In this document: in pieces, positions 50,798 to 61,348 of the stretch | How the letters are laid out: every line of letters starts with the position of its first letter | Numbering within the stretch: position 1 is the stretch's first letter | Source of the DNA: Cycas panzhihuaensis | Taxonomy: Eukaryota; Cycadophyta | DNA: 64,000 nucleotides | Assembly (NCBI GenBank): GCA_023213395.1 | Contig: CM041465.1 | Location: forward strand, 56,923,741-56,987,740 | Direction of reading: 5' to 3' | The notes under the pieces: generated by a model | Told to the model about the DNA's origin: nothing | The model's database searches: none | The model's input: the letters and a program-made list of their open reading frames with translations, nothing else | Translations under genes and position numbers: made by a program

Positions 50798-52483
50798 TTA
50801 AGGAGTCAGGGTTGTGGTAAAAGCATAGTCATCATCAACATGGTTGGCTTCAGAGGATGGTGAGCCAATTAGGTGAAAAAGTTTGCCATCAAGAATTCTG
50901 GTCATAACCACATCATTTGAAGGAGGGTGAATGACACAGAGAGTTTGATTGTTTGTAGTTACACTCAGATCAAATCCACGAGAGACAAGGGTGGACAAGG
51001 AGAGCAGATTCTGCTTTAGAGCAGGAATATATAAAACATCAACAAGTGTAAAATCTGGAAGGCCTGGGAGTTTCAGGCAAATAGTTCCAAGTCCTTCGAC
51101 TGGCTGAGATGATTTGTCAGCCATGTGTACAACACCGTGAACTTCAGAGTCAAAATCTTGAAAGAACTGGCGATGACAAGTCATGTGTTGTGTTGCTCCA
51201 GTATCCATGATCCACGATGAAGTATTTGAGGTGGCACTATTTGCAACTCCAAGTGGTGAAGGCAAAAGTGAATAAGCATAACCACAATGAGCCTCAATAT
51301 ACTTAATGGATCTATCAACAACATTTGATGAAGTGGTCCCAATTCTTTGAAGGTGTGCATGAGCAAATTGCGTTCCACCAAAAGCATCTACAAAAGAAGT
51401 ATTATCAACATTATGTGCACCATGGCGCTGTTGATAACTTGGTAGTTTGTTGGTGGCAGTTCTGCAATTTTTGGCATAATGTCCTTTTCTATTACACCTT
51501 TGGCACACAATTGTTTGATTTCCAGTCCAAGTATTGGGCTGGTTGGATTGTCTCTGATTACTAGATCTAGGTCCAGGTTGATTATTTTGGCCTTGGCCTT
51601 GAGACTGTTTTTGTTGGAGTTGAGGAGCTTGTTGACTAAGAGGACATTGTCCTTGTTGTCTACCTCTTCCTCTTCCATGGGAATTACCACCTCTACGAGA
51701 GTATTGACCTTGATTTTTGGTATAACAGAGATCTTCTTCCACTTCAAAAGCAGCATCAACTGGATCTGATGTAGTGGCAAAGTTGGTATCAAAGGTCTTA
51801 TCAAATTCAATGAACTTATCAGCAAGATCCTCAAAGTTTAGGGTCTTCAAAGTGCCATTAGATTGATGACTTCCCATCAGATTTTTATAATCTGGGATAT
51901 GGAGACATGACTGAATCAAGAAAGCCCATGTAATGCATTGAGTTTTAAAATCTTTATCAATGGCTTGCTTGATTGGACGAAGGAGATTAATTGTCTCACT
52001 TGCATGTCCTTTCTGCACTTTCAATTTGTTCATCTTCAGCACTTAGTGGACAAATTCTAAGTCTGATTTAGTGTCAAAGTTCTTCTTGAGAACTTCAAGA
52101 ACTTTCCATGCTGTATCATGTACAGCTTCATCAATGAGATTATGCAGGGAACAATCAGTGACAAGCAGTATCCCTGCACGGATTTTATCATCATCAAGTT
52201 CCCATTGGCGTTTAGCTGCAGCTTCAGTGGGAGCAGTTGGAGCACCTCCTCTTAAAGCAGCTGTGGTAGTCAGAATGCAATGATGGTGTAGGTTGCAAGT
52301 GATCTCTCCACGCACCTTCATATTTTGGCAAAGATTTTTGACACGGTGAACCACATGTCCCAATTTTCTTTCCCTTTTAGAATGCAGTTCACATTTTGCT
52401 TGAACTGTGAAGACATGGTGTCTTTTTAGAAGGGAAGAAATGAACAAGGGGCTATGAAAGTGTGGCAATAAATGACCAATCAC
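50798..52483 (-). pseudogene. gag: Copia H gag and protease
   Basis: Minus strand. The N-terminal part runs from about 52483 to a TAG near 52043 (IRAGILLVTDCSLHNLIDEA, TAWKVLEVLKKNFDTKSDLE). A 414-codon open frame (52042-50798) then carries the C-terminal capsid part and an Arg/Gly/Gln-rich stretch (GNSHGRGRGRQQGQCPLSQQ). It also has an intact knuckle, CQRCNRKGHYAKNC, near 51490, and protease with SWIMDTGATQHMTCHRQFFQ near 51215. The start at 52483 is a guess; the N-terminal 60 residues do not look like gag, so the true start may be about 52415 (MVFTV-like). Confidence 0.85.
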
Positions 52484-54441
52484 TATTTACAAATGGGAAA
52501 TGTAATAAAGTAGTGTAGCAGAAGGAAGAAGAAGTGAGAATGGTTGCTCAAAGATGAAGGGAGCAACTTAGAGAAAAGTCACCAACACTTGTGACAAATA
52601 TTAACCTGACACAGTAGGAATATGAGAAGCACTATAATAAAAATTGGCGACTAACACTTGTGGCAAATATTAACTTGACACAGCAAGAATATGAGAAGCA
52701 CTATGATTGTGATTACACTATGGATCACTTTTTACAAATAAGTAAGTGATCAATATACAAGATTGTAGGCCAATGTAGAAGTTGACATCATTGGGTTTAC
52801 ACAACTTGAAACTCAAATGTAGGATGCGTAATCAACCCAATAACTTCTAACTTGTGTCCAACATGTAGTTGAGGTTGTTGAAGGGATGCCTAGGCTTCTA
52901 GTAGAATTAAGTTGGCCTTCACCCGCGATACCCGCAATTGTGCTTGGTGATGAAATCCAAGTCACAACGGAGCCCAGGTCCTCCCAATCCTCACCCAGTT
53001 CACCAACGAGTAGCTATATACCTCCTCTAAAGAGTGTTACGTGTATACCCATGGCTATGACGGATATTGGATCGGGTATATTTTAATCTTGTATTAAAGT
53101 TTTAGTTTTTTCGGTTGGTTATCAGGATGATCCATGATTAAGGCACGATGGTATGGCTAACCAAACCTCACCAATATTCCGGTTTAGTCCAGTCCCAACT
53201 TGAAACCCACACCTCCTTTATGGCACTAAGATTCTGCTAACCAAGGTATCTCAACCTTGGCGAGTGTGTGAACAGGTACAAGATGGCGGAAAATAGCGTA
53301 CGTGATGCGTTCCTTTTAGGAAGAGTGAAAAGATTATTGAATTGCATCAAACGTACATTTAACTGAAAATATAATGCTTGCTTGGAGTGCTTGTTTGAAG
53401 TGTCTTTAGAGTGCTTACTTTGAGTGATTTTAGAGTGCTGAAATGCAATGCTAATAAGTGAGTGAGGACACCGTATATTGCTCTGATCCAGGTGTTTTTT
53501 TCTCACGTTTACAATGGGCTTTTAAGTCTTATAAAAAGAAGGAAGAAATTTTCTTCACTTTTTTGTTTTTTTTTTTGTTAATACAAAAGAAAGTAGTCTT
53601 CACTAAATCAACAATAACTTTCTTCCACGATGTTGAAATGGAGTGCCGGTTTTTGTGCTGCAAACTAGACTCAGAGCTTCATCTTCAGGAAGTGGATTAG
53701 GGTCCAAATGAGTTCTGGAAAGATTTTGGCAGCCCCGCAAAGTTAGGAAATTATATTTTTCTAGAATTCTTACTAAAAATAACTATTGTTCACTAAAACA
53801 GCAATAACTTCCTCATACGACATCCAAATTGGGTGCTAGTTTTTGTGCTGGAAAGAAGACTCAGAGCCTCATCTTTGACAATCGGAATAACTTCAATTGG
53901 AGCTCTATAGAAGATTTTGTAGACCTGTGAAGTTCAGTAATCAAATTGTATTTCTGCAAAAATTTCAGCTTGCTAATACCTCATTAACACATGATACCAT
54001 ATGAAATTTCCATCATTTTTTTGATCACCAGGATCCCAATATGGGTAAGGTGAGAGCATACAATGATGGATATTTTAAATGACTCGAAATTCTTAAATAA
54101 AAAAGTGTAAAACCTCTCCTTACAATCATTCTTCTAAATGTTGAAAAATTTTCGACAGCATTTCCCCTTGTTAAATGGACAAAAAAGGGAAAAGAAAAAG
54201 AAGAATGAGATAGCATGAATGGCCACCAAAGGATTGGAACCCTTGGGCCTTACAACTCCTTGTATTATGCTTTCAAACCTGCAAAAGAGAAAGGAAAAGT
54301 AAACAATACAAAATATGCTATCATAATAACTTGAAAATATTTCTAAATTCACTTTCACAATTTCCTTCACCACATGGATTATGGGGGAGAAGGAAGTGAT
54401 GGCTCCACTGCAAGTGTAAGTGAGGAATATGAAGGAAGCAA
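52484..54441 (-). other. Long leader of copia H with internal duplications
   Basis: About 2 kb from PBS to gag. It contains a 69-bp tandem duplication (AACACTTGTG words at 52584 and 52653) and a 190-bp duplication (copies from about 53601 and 53791). A block at 54043-54065 is shared with the leader of gypsy E. A plus-strand frame at 52886-53086 (Pro/Ser-rich) is antisense to the element and not convincing as a gene. Confidence 0.6.
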
Positions 54442-54453
54442 GCTCTGATACCA
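54442..54453 (-). other. Primer-binding site of H (initiator-Met tRNA)
   Basis: The minus strand reads TGGTATCAGAGC, 2 nt inside the LTR, a perfect match. Confidence 0.92.
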
Positions 54454-54455
54454 CA

Positions 54456-54744
54456 TGAAAAGAGTGGATCTATCCTTCATCTCCATGCACTAAACACAAA
54501 GGCAAACATGGGAGCAAGAGAGAAATAAAGTAGTTCTCACAAAATGGGGAGGTAAGAATGAATCTCCTCCGTTGAGCTTTTACTTTTATATTGAGAGAGG
54601 AAGCATTAGAGTTAGGTGAAATGAAATTACACATAATGCACATGAAAGTGCATTTCACTTGAGTGATCTAATTTAAAGTTCACTTAATACCCTTTTTTGA
54701 AATAATCAACTAATATAATGACCTTGTGACATTAACCCTTTTCA
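54456..54744 (-). repeat. 5' LTR of copia H
   Basis: 289 bp, aligned with 47132-47429. It ends CCCTTTTCA, followed by TSD ACTAC. Confidence 0.93.
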
Positions 54745-54749
54745 ACTAC

Positions 54750-54995
54750 CACAACAACCCATTCGACAAGATGAACTATTGATAAAATAATGGGTGGTGA
54801 CATTTCCAGAAAACATTCAAGATATGGATATAAAAAGAAAAGTGACAAAAAGTTGACAAGGATACTTAAATGGCTATAGCAAGCACCAAGTAGCCTTATT
54901 CATCACTACTCCAAATTGGTGGTGAAAAAGAGTATTAAATGGAGACGTGAGGTAGGGGAGGAGGAAAAAATAGAATCGTAGCTCTCATTGGAGGA
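54750..54995 (+). other. Continuation of relic L right of H
   Basis: Contiguous with 47126 before H inserted. Decayed coding-like text (KRKVTKS, KKSIKWRREVGEEEK) is rich in Lys and Glu. It is possibly related to the basic region after the extra ORF in G, but the match is too weak to claim. Confidence 0.4.
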
Positions 54996-55295
54996 ATGAG
55001 CACCATCGAAGGAAGAATTTCCTCCTATCACAGGACAAGGAGAAACATCCTCTCAGCAACAATTTTCTATGGAAGGGAAGAGCTGACAAATCATCTAGAT
55101 GATGGAGAAGTCGGAGGTAGGTTGCAAGCAAAGATTGCCACTTTAAAAGAAAAATTGAAAGAAAAAGATGTTATCATTGTCACCCTCACACAAATCAGTG
55201 AAGACATATTGAAGGCCGATGAAGCTATGAGAAATGATAGAAAATTTAACATAATTGAAGAGAATGAAAAGGAATTCTTCATTGATTTGATCTAA
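54996..55295 (+). CDS. Hypothetical coiled-coil ORF in relic L
   Basis: 99 codons starting MSTIEGRISSYHRTRRN. Residues about 47-75 (LQAKIATLKEKLKEKDVIIV) have clear heptad spacing and predict a coiled coil. The C-terminus is acidic (NIIEENEKEFFIDLI). It is in frame with nothing recognisable upstream. It lies in the oldest layer, so an uninterrupted 99 codons is slightly surprising but not beyond chance. I do not recognise it. It may be the C-terminal part of the extra L/G-type protein. Confidence 0.4.
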   Translation: MSTIEGRISSYHRTRRNILSATIFYGREELTNHLDDGEVGGRLQAKIATLKEKLKEKDVIIVTLTQISEDILKADEAMRNDRKFNIIEENEKEFFIDLI

Positions 55296-55473
55296 GAGAT
55301 GTACTTTTTTATATACAAGTATTTTACACAACTAATACATACATGAACAACAAGTGTCCATATGGGTGACAATTGTTATAAGAATACAAAGAGGGAACAA
55401 AGACGCCTCACCCTTAGTTTACATAAGGTCTCTCTAAAGTATAAACTTAGGATAAAACATTAATATTCTAACA
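55287..55473 (-). repeat. 3' LTR of copia J (left end approximate)
   Basis: The inner end at 55473 (ATTCTAACA, followed by CCCTCCCTTAATG) matches the LTR ends of B and F. The outer end is placed near the first TG after the upstream ORF and may be off by tens of bases. Confidence 0.6.
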
Positions 55474-55494
55474 CCCTCCCTTAATGTTTTATCC
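55450..55494 (-). promoter_or_regulatory. PPT/3'-LTR junction of J inside an inverted repeat
   Basis: GGATAAAACATTAA (55450-55463) and its perfect 14-bp reverse complement TTAATGTTTTATCC (55481-55494) enclose the PPT and LTR start. Confidence 0.75.
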
Positions 55495-55499
55495 TTTGT

Positions 55500-56606
55500 T
55501 TTTTATTCCAAGCATATCCTTGAAATATTGAAATTTATCTTTTGGTAGGCTTTTGTAAAGATGTTTGCAACTTGTTGATCACTGATGCAATACTGCAAGT
55601 CAATTTCTTTATTCTAAACCTTTTCTCTGATGAAGTGGTGATGAACCTTTATATGTTTGGTCGTTGCATGAAAAACATGATGGTTTGTAAGCTTGATTAC
55701 ACTTTGATTGTCACGATAGATTGTAGTTTCCTTTTTGCAGCCTTGATTTAGATCATTTAAGAGCCGCCTCAACCAGATTGCTTCACAGGCTACACTTATT
55801 GTAGCTTGTATTCTACTTCTGTTGAGTATAGGGCTATTGTTGGCTACTTTTTACTACTCCATGATGTTGCAGTTGTTCCAAGGTTGAAGCAATAGCCAAA
55901 TGTTGATTTCCTTTCTTAAGATTCTCCAGTCCAGTCAGAATTAGTGATTCCAATTAAACTTGGTTCAATTCTCTTGGTGTATTGTAGCCCAAAATTTACA
56001 ATGCCCTTGATGTATCTCAAGATTCTCTTTGCAACATTCCCAATGGATAATTTTTGGATCATGCATAAATCTGGAAACTACTCCAATAGAGAAGGATATA
56101 TCTGATCTAGTGGTTGTTAAATAAATGAGACTTCCAATGAGTTGTCTGAAAAGAGTCTCATTTACTTCTTGTTGTTTGCTTTCATTAGACGTTAGAACAC
56201 AACCTGCTTCCATTGGTGTAGTGCATGGATTGCATTCCTCCATTTTGAATCTCTTTAGCAGATTGTTAGTATAATTGGATTATGAGATGAAGATCTAGCT
56301 TTCTGCTTGATCAACTTCTATGCCAAGGTAGTAATGAAGTGCAACCATGTCAGTCATTTCAAATTTCTTCTCCATTTATGCTTTTATCTAATTGATAGTT
56401 TCTTTGTCATTTCCTGTGATAATCAAATCATCTGCTTATACCACAATTATGATGATCAGGTCTTTTTGTTTTTTTATATAGAGGCTTCGATCTACTTCAC
56501 ACCTGTTAAAACCTTCCTTTTGAAGATGATGATCTAATTTGGCATACCATGCTCTTGGTACCTGCTTTAGGCCATATAGTGCCTTTTTCAATCTACAGGC
56601 CAGATG
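55500..56606 (-). pseudogene. pol: Copia J pol, RT and RNase H part
   Basis: Minus strand. [12 protein letters not shown]-like text lies near 56595. The YVDD box near 56440 has its Tyr-Val changed (stop-ADD). EMTDMVALHYYLGIEVDQAE is near 56330, and CNPCTTPMEAGCVLTSNESK continues to LFRQLIGSLIYLTTTRSDIS at 56240-56100. RNase H is recognisable only in pieces, down to about 55510 with TKPLAKR-like text. Stops and shifts are frequent. Confidence 0.8.
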
Positions 56607-56991
56607 TGTTAAAACTATCTAATACCTCCTCCATTTCTTTAAATCTTTGTAATATAATGTTCATATTGTGCATTAATAGACCCTTGATGTAATTAAACCA
56701 TATTTAATAGTGAGGTTGGGTCCACCTCTTGTGTCGTTAAGTCGGCCTATCAAATTGTATTTTAACTTTGGCGGATGGCTATAAATAATGCCCCACACCT
56801 TTGTACATCATGTTGATTTAATTTGAATGTGGAAGCTCTACCCGATAGAGAGCCTACAGTGTGACGAATTCACCTGTAACCTTGCTGGTCTATTTATAGT
56901 GTTTAGTTGCATATTTTGTTGATTATTTCAGTTATATTGCTTGATATACTTTGATCAGTGCACATGTATTTAGATTCTGACGTTTTTATCA
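56607..56991 (+). repeat. 5' LTR of element K
   Basis: 385 bp, from TGTTAAAACTATC to CGTTTTTATCA, directly followed by an initiator-Met PBS. It is inserted in J pol; the candidate left target-site copy is AGATG (56602-56606). No second copy occurs in the window, so the element type (copia, or non-coding derivative) is open. Confidence 0.8.
56779..56787 (+). promoter_or_regulatory. TATA box of LTR K
   Basis: CTATAAATA lies in the middle of the LTR, preceded by a GC-richer GGCGGATGG. Confidence 0.6.
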
Positions 56992-57003
56992 TGGTATCAA
57001 AGC
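56992..57003 (+). other. Primer-binding site of K (initiator-Met tRNA)
   Basis: TGGTATCAAAGC directly abuts the LTR, one change from consensus and the same variant as element E. Confidence 0.88.
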
Positions 57004-58329
57004 TCGTATGTGCCTGATTTGAAGTATTTTTGATGGTTTAAATCTCGTTTGCTCTATTTCTTTCACATTTTTGGAAAAAAATCTGAGCTTTGTGCAATGC
57101 TAGAGCAAAAACAAAGCTAGTTGCAGTTGATTATAGCCTCTTACAACAGATTTGTTGCCCATTTGCATTCATTTGGGGTTTTTGATCAAGTTTGCTGAAG
57201 AAACGTATGAAAAACTACTTTTTTTGTTCACTGCAACCCTACTGTTGATCATTTCTGTTTGCTGGAGCTTCACTGGTGCTTGTGGCAGCGCTGTATCTAG
57301 TCTGACTACCTGTCAGAGGAGATTCCAGGCAGTTTTAGGGTTTGTTTGGCTCCATTTCTCTTTGTATGACCTCCACAAAACCCTAAACTTTGACATAGTT
57401 GTTCTCTCAATCCAGAACCTCTTTTCACATTTCGTTGCCTCCTGTGGCTTCATATGTGTCTTGCGTCCCTCCCTCTGAAATTGCATGTCATTTGGAGTCC
57501 GTTTGAGGTGGTTTCAGAGCTCCCGAAGCTCCACGGGAGGTGCATGCCTCACGCACAGGGCGTGCAGCTAAGAAATTTGAAAATACATTGAAATTTTTTA
57601 TATTTTTATCATAAGTTTGATACTTTAGTCATATGATATCAAATCTGATTTAAATCTCACTTTAAATCCACCTTAAGTCTCTTTTGTTTGGTCACATTCA
57701 ACCTTTATATGACCTCATTAAGTTGCTTAATGTGCGGACTTCAAATCTCATTCAACTAGATTTGATTATTTTGGATTGTGCAAAAAAACATGTAACTCCT
57801 TTTAATACTATTTCAAGTCTGCCAACCCTCAAGCGGCATTAGCAAATGGTCACATGCAGCCTTCAGGTGATCGGGGGCCAATTCAGAGGGGACTTAATCC
57901 CATTTTCATTTGCTTTTTGGGCTTAAAAAGGTACCTGTGCTGTTTCTACGATATCTTCTCAACCATGCGTCCGTTTTGACCGTCGGAAAGTAGATTCAGA
58001 GCTCTACAACTTAGAATCGAATTGAGCCAGATTTGGAGCTAATTTGTAGGAGATATTAGCTACTCAAGTTGGCCTTTGTGATTGAGCTATTTGAGCCTTA
58101 TTTTTCAGTTTTTAAAAGCTTTTTTCGGTTTCTTTAAGGTTCTTTTGCTAGATTAGGTTGTGGCTTATCTTTTTCAGCTGTTCAATTCTGATTTTTAAGG
58201 CTAATTAGTGCAGGTGATGTCTCATGTGTAGGTGTTGCTCTTGGAAGGTCGAAGAAGTTTGTGTGGGGGCAAAAAGGCATACACAATTTTGTATAGTTTT
58301 TGAGATTAGATCGTGGCTAATTGCGATCC
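57004..58329 (+). other. Leader of K and junction with gypsy I, undefined
   Basis: Some 1.3 kb with no gag or pol motif. One open frame (57152-57478) is Leu/Phe/Ser-rich, resembles no known protein and is probably chance. The border between K and the 5' LTR of I lies in this interval or just after it and cannot be fixed without the 3' LTR of I. Confidence 0.5.
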
Positions 58330-58795
58330 GGTTGAATTACGAGCAGATTGCAGTCTGTTGGGAGTATGAGAAGATTGCGGGTGTTTGATCGACATTGCGA
58401 GCGGATCGCGATTTGGGTAAAGACTGCGAGCAGATCGCGATTCGGGCTGAGGTTGTGAGCAGATCATGATGCAGGCCGAGATTGCGAGTAGATCGCAGTT
58501 CGGGTTGAGATTGCGAGTAGATCGCGATTCAAGCTAAGGTCATGAGCAAATCGTGATGTGGGTTGAGATTGCAAGCATATCGCGGATCGTGTCAAGATTG
58601 CGAGCAAATCATGGATCGGGTTGAGATTGCGAGCAGATTGTGATTTGGGTTGAGGTTGCGAGTAGATTATGATGCGGGTTGAGATTGCGAGCAGATCGTA
58701 GTTGGAGTCAAGATCGCGAGCAGATCATAGTCGGGCTGAGATCACGAGCAGATTGTGATCCAAGATGGGGTTGTGAGCGAATCGTAGTCTATTAA
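58330..58795 (+). repeat. Minisatellite of about 16 units of 29 bp in the 5' LTR region of I
   Basis: Units follow the pattern AGATTGCGAGCAGATCGCGA plus about nine more bases (TTCGGGTTG). Most differ from one another by CG-to-TG or CG-to-CA changes. The array ends about 370 bp before the LTR end at 59163. It resembles an LTR enhancer-type repeat by position. Confidence 0.88.
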
Positions 58796-59163
58796 AGAAT
58801 ATTGTTTTAAATAAATTATGTTTTGTATACACGGGAATTAACTGTTGTACTCATTGTAACTTATTATGGTTAAGGCCATTGGGAATCATGTATTTAAAGA
58901 GAAAAGAGAAGAGACGAGATGTATGTTTTTTGTATATAGTAGAAGGTAGTCGGCCAGGATACTCATCGGCCTATAATTCTTCTCTTGGTGTAAGTCGGTT
59001 AGCCATTTATCTTCTGTGTACTATCAGGTCTGCATCTAGTTGTGAGAAGACCAGGCACAATTCCCTATTGCAATAATATCATGTTTTGCATCATATGGGT
59101 TGTTCCTTATGCTTGCATAGTTCATTAAGAGCAACGACGTAATGGATAGGTGCACAACACGCA
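58796..59163 (+). repeat. 5' LTR of gypsy I, 3' portion
   Basis: Ends CAACACGCA at 59163, directly followed by the tRNA-Glu-type PBS. The start is unknown and probably lies upstream of the minisatellite. TATTTAAAG near 58890 is a possible TATA-like element. Confidence 0.7.
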
Positions 59164-59164
59164 T

Positions 59165-59177
59165 TGGTTTCGTTGCC
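59165..59177 (+). other. Primer-binding site of I, tRNA-Glu type
   Basis: TGGTTTCGTTGCC, 1 nt after the LTR. It is identical to the G site apart from one C-to-T change, with the same 1-nt spacing. Confidence 0.7.
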
Positions 59178-59496
59178 TAATGAAACCTAGAGTATTTGGT
59201 AATAGTAGAATGGATAGAGTTGAGTAAATAGTGGGACCTCTTCCATGCCACCCGGGGTGGAAAAAGAATCACAAAAAGAACGTGGAGAGCGTTGGGAGAA
59301 TGAAAGACTCTAGGCTGGAGTAAGAAAGCCAAGATTCGTGATTACACCAAGGAAGCAAGTGAAGATGCGACAACTTGCTAACTCAATCTTATGAAGGAAG
59401 TCGAGTAAGGAGGAGGAAAGACGAGCAGAGCAGGACATATCAGAGGAGTCTATTAGAGAAAAGATAATCAAAGTAGAAAATAGTCAAGGGTACACA

Positions 59497-61340
59497 TTGG
59501 AAGAGGATCCCCATGAAGTAGAAACTCAGACGAAGGAAAGCCATAAAGAAATCACAGAAGAATCATTTATACAAGAAAAGAGAAATAGTTTGATTGAATT
59601 AGAACAGTATAGTACAACAGATAGAGAGTGTAACCATCATTTGGTAGAAGTTAGAACTCCCCTAAGTCACATTTTGAATCCATTATTCAAAGTGACAATG
59701 GCGAGCTCCGGAGGAAGTGCAGGCGGGGGAAGTACACCACGAGAAGGAAATTTAAGAGGTGGTGGATCATTATCGAATTAGTCGTTGCTTATAAATGCAG
59801 GAGGAGGTGGCAATCCACTGTTGCAAGGTACGAGCCAATGAAGTGGAGCAGCGTCAGCGGGACCCTACATAGTTGTGCAAAATGATTTCGCATTCTTGAG
59901 CATTCAATTTGATGGATCAACGGAATCGGGAGATCATTTAGCATTGTTTAAGAATATGCTAAAGATAAAGAAAATCATTGACCCATAAGAGATAAAAGCT
60001 CGTTTCTTTTCTACTTTGCGGGGAGCAACAGTTGCATGGTTCCAGTATGTTGTAGCACAGAATCTGTCATGGGAAAGATTACAAGATCAATTACTGGATC
60101 GATTCCAAAAATTGAGGGACCCTATGCCCATTTTTCAGGCCTTAGAGGAAATGAAGCAGTATCCAGGAGAATCTGTAAATGATTTTGATAGAAGAATGCA
60201 CATAATAATGAATAAAATACAACTAATAACAACAATTAGTCCAATGCTAGCAATGAAATATTTTGTGCAAGGACTAATTCCACAATTGAGAGATAATGTT
60301 TTGTTGCACCCAATGAACAACTATGAACAAGTACGTGAGTTGGCCCTGAAGTTTGAAAATCAAATGAAGACTGCATACTCTCAATGGGCCAACCAATAGA
60401 CATGACAAATGGGCCCAAATCTCTCATAGCCAGTATGAGGAGTGAATTATCAAACGGGGACAAATCCAAAAATTGAGGTATTAAGAAGAGAAGTGGAAGC
60501 TTTAAAACAATAGCCATAAGTGGCAAAGCCAACCAACATGTACCAGAATCAAGAAGTGGAGAATTTACGTTCGGAACTCGCCAAGCTGCGTTTGGAGAAA
60601 TGACGAGAAAACATATGGTGTCGACCACCATGTAACCAACAAGGCCATCTAAGGAACGAACATAATAAAACATTAGCATGGTGCGAGTATTGTAGAAAAA
60701 CAAACCACAACACATGGGAATGCTTTTCTCATCCTAAGAATGATATCCATAATGTATTCCTGAAAAAGCCAGAGAAAACAGAAAAGTAATATAAGGGAAA
60801 GACCAAGCCAGTCAGATGCTTTCTATGCCAAAGATGGGGTTATTTTAGATTAGAATGCCCATTAGAAAAAAAAGGAGGAGAATTCATTTGTGAAGAATGT
60901 GGACTAGTAGACTATGAATGGGTCAATTGCCCAAAGAATAATATGCAAAATGCAAATCTGACCTTGATTGTTCTAGATAAAGATGTACCTCTCCAATTGC
61001 AAATGCGAAGTGGAAAGATAACCTCCACACCTGTCCATGATACCTTTCCGATCCAGTAGTAGAAAAGCAAAGACTCCAAAAAGTTGTCAAAATTTTGCAG
61101 GATGCAATGGGCGAAGTACAACAAGAAGAAGCTCGGTAAGAAGGCTGATTCAAGGGACAAATATATAAACGATGGACAGTCCCTACAAAAATTCAGCCAA
61201 AAGAAGGTATGAATTCATGGTCAAGACTTCAGATGGTCAAAGATCTATTGATTGAATTAGGAGTTTCAATTCCTATTGCGGTAGTATTTAAATGGTGGGA
61301 AGCTAGTTATTTTCAGCAATTGATTTTAGATCAGATTGAA
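59497..61340 (+). pseudogene. gag: Gypsy I gag
   Basis: Starts about 59497 (MEEDPHEVETQTKESHKEIT) or at the Met at 59698 (MASSGGSAGGGSTPREGN). The capsid domain is 59880-60400, with IQFDGSTESGDHLALFKNML, RFFSTLRGATVAWFQYVVAQ and MKYFVQGLIPQLRDNVLLHP. The C-terminal part has one intact knuckle, CEYCRKTNHNTWEC, near 60688, and two in which the His is Tyr: CFLCQRWGYFRLEC near 60820 and CEECGLVDYEWVNC near 60893. CAC-to-TAC explains both changes. About a dozen stops are present, mostly TAG or TGA from single transitions. Confidence 0.87.
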
Positions 61341-61348
61341 AACCTGTT

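Larger units (their letters stand above)
47132..54744 (-). mobile_element. Ty1/copia retrotransposon H
   Basis: A minus-strand copia, 7.6 kb, with LTRs 47132-47429 and 54456-54744 and TSD ACTAC (47127-47131 and 54745-54749). It is inserted in relic L. Gag-pol is nearly continuous. A 2-kb leader lies between PBS and gag, and about 480 bp of repeat-bearing sequence lies between RNase H and the 3' LTR. Of the copia elements here it has the longest open frame (414 codons), although it is inactive. Confidence 0.95.
55287..56606 (-). mobile_element. Ty1/copia retrotransposon J, left part
   Basis: A minus-strand copia of the A/B/F lineage, present from its 3' LTR to the middle of RT, where element K interrupts it at 56606. 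The remainder is not found in the window. The exact outer LTR end is uncertain because its partner LTR is absent. Confidence 0.8.

Noticed and set aside
52886-53086. Pro/Ser-rich plus-strand frame in the H leader as a captured host gene
   Set aside because: Short, antisense to the element, and no similarity I can name. Kept only as a note in the leader entry.
57152-57478. 108-codon frame after LTR K
   Set aside because: Hydrophobic, low-complexity product with no recognisable motif and an unsupported start. More likely chance in a leader.
58330-58795. Regular 29-bp repeats looking at first like a CRISPR array
   Set aside because: Units are tandem without unique spacers, and the surroundings are plant retrotransposon sequence.
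58930-58970. CAGGATACTC and neighbouring bases in the LTR of I resemble tRNA-Glu in the same sense
   Set aside because: Same-strand identity over about ten bases only, no complement for pairing and no tRNA fold. Treated as chance.
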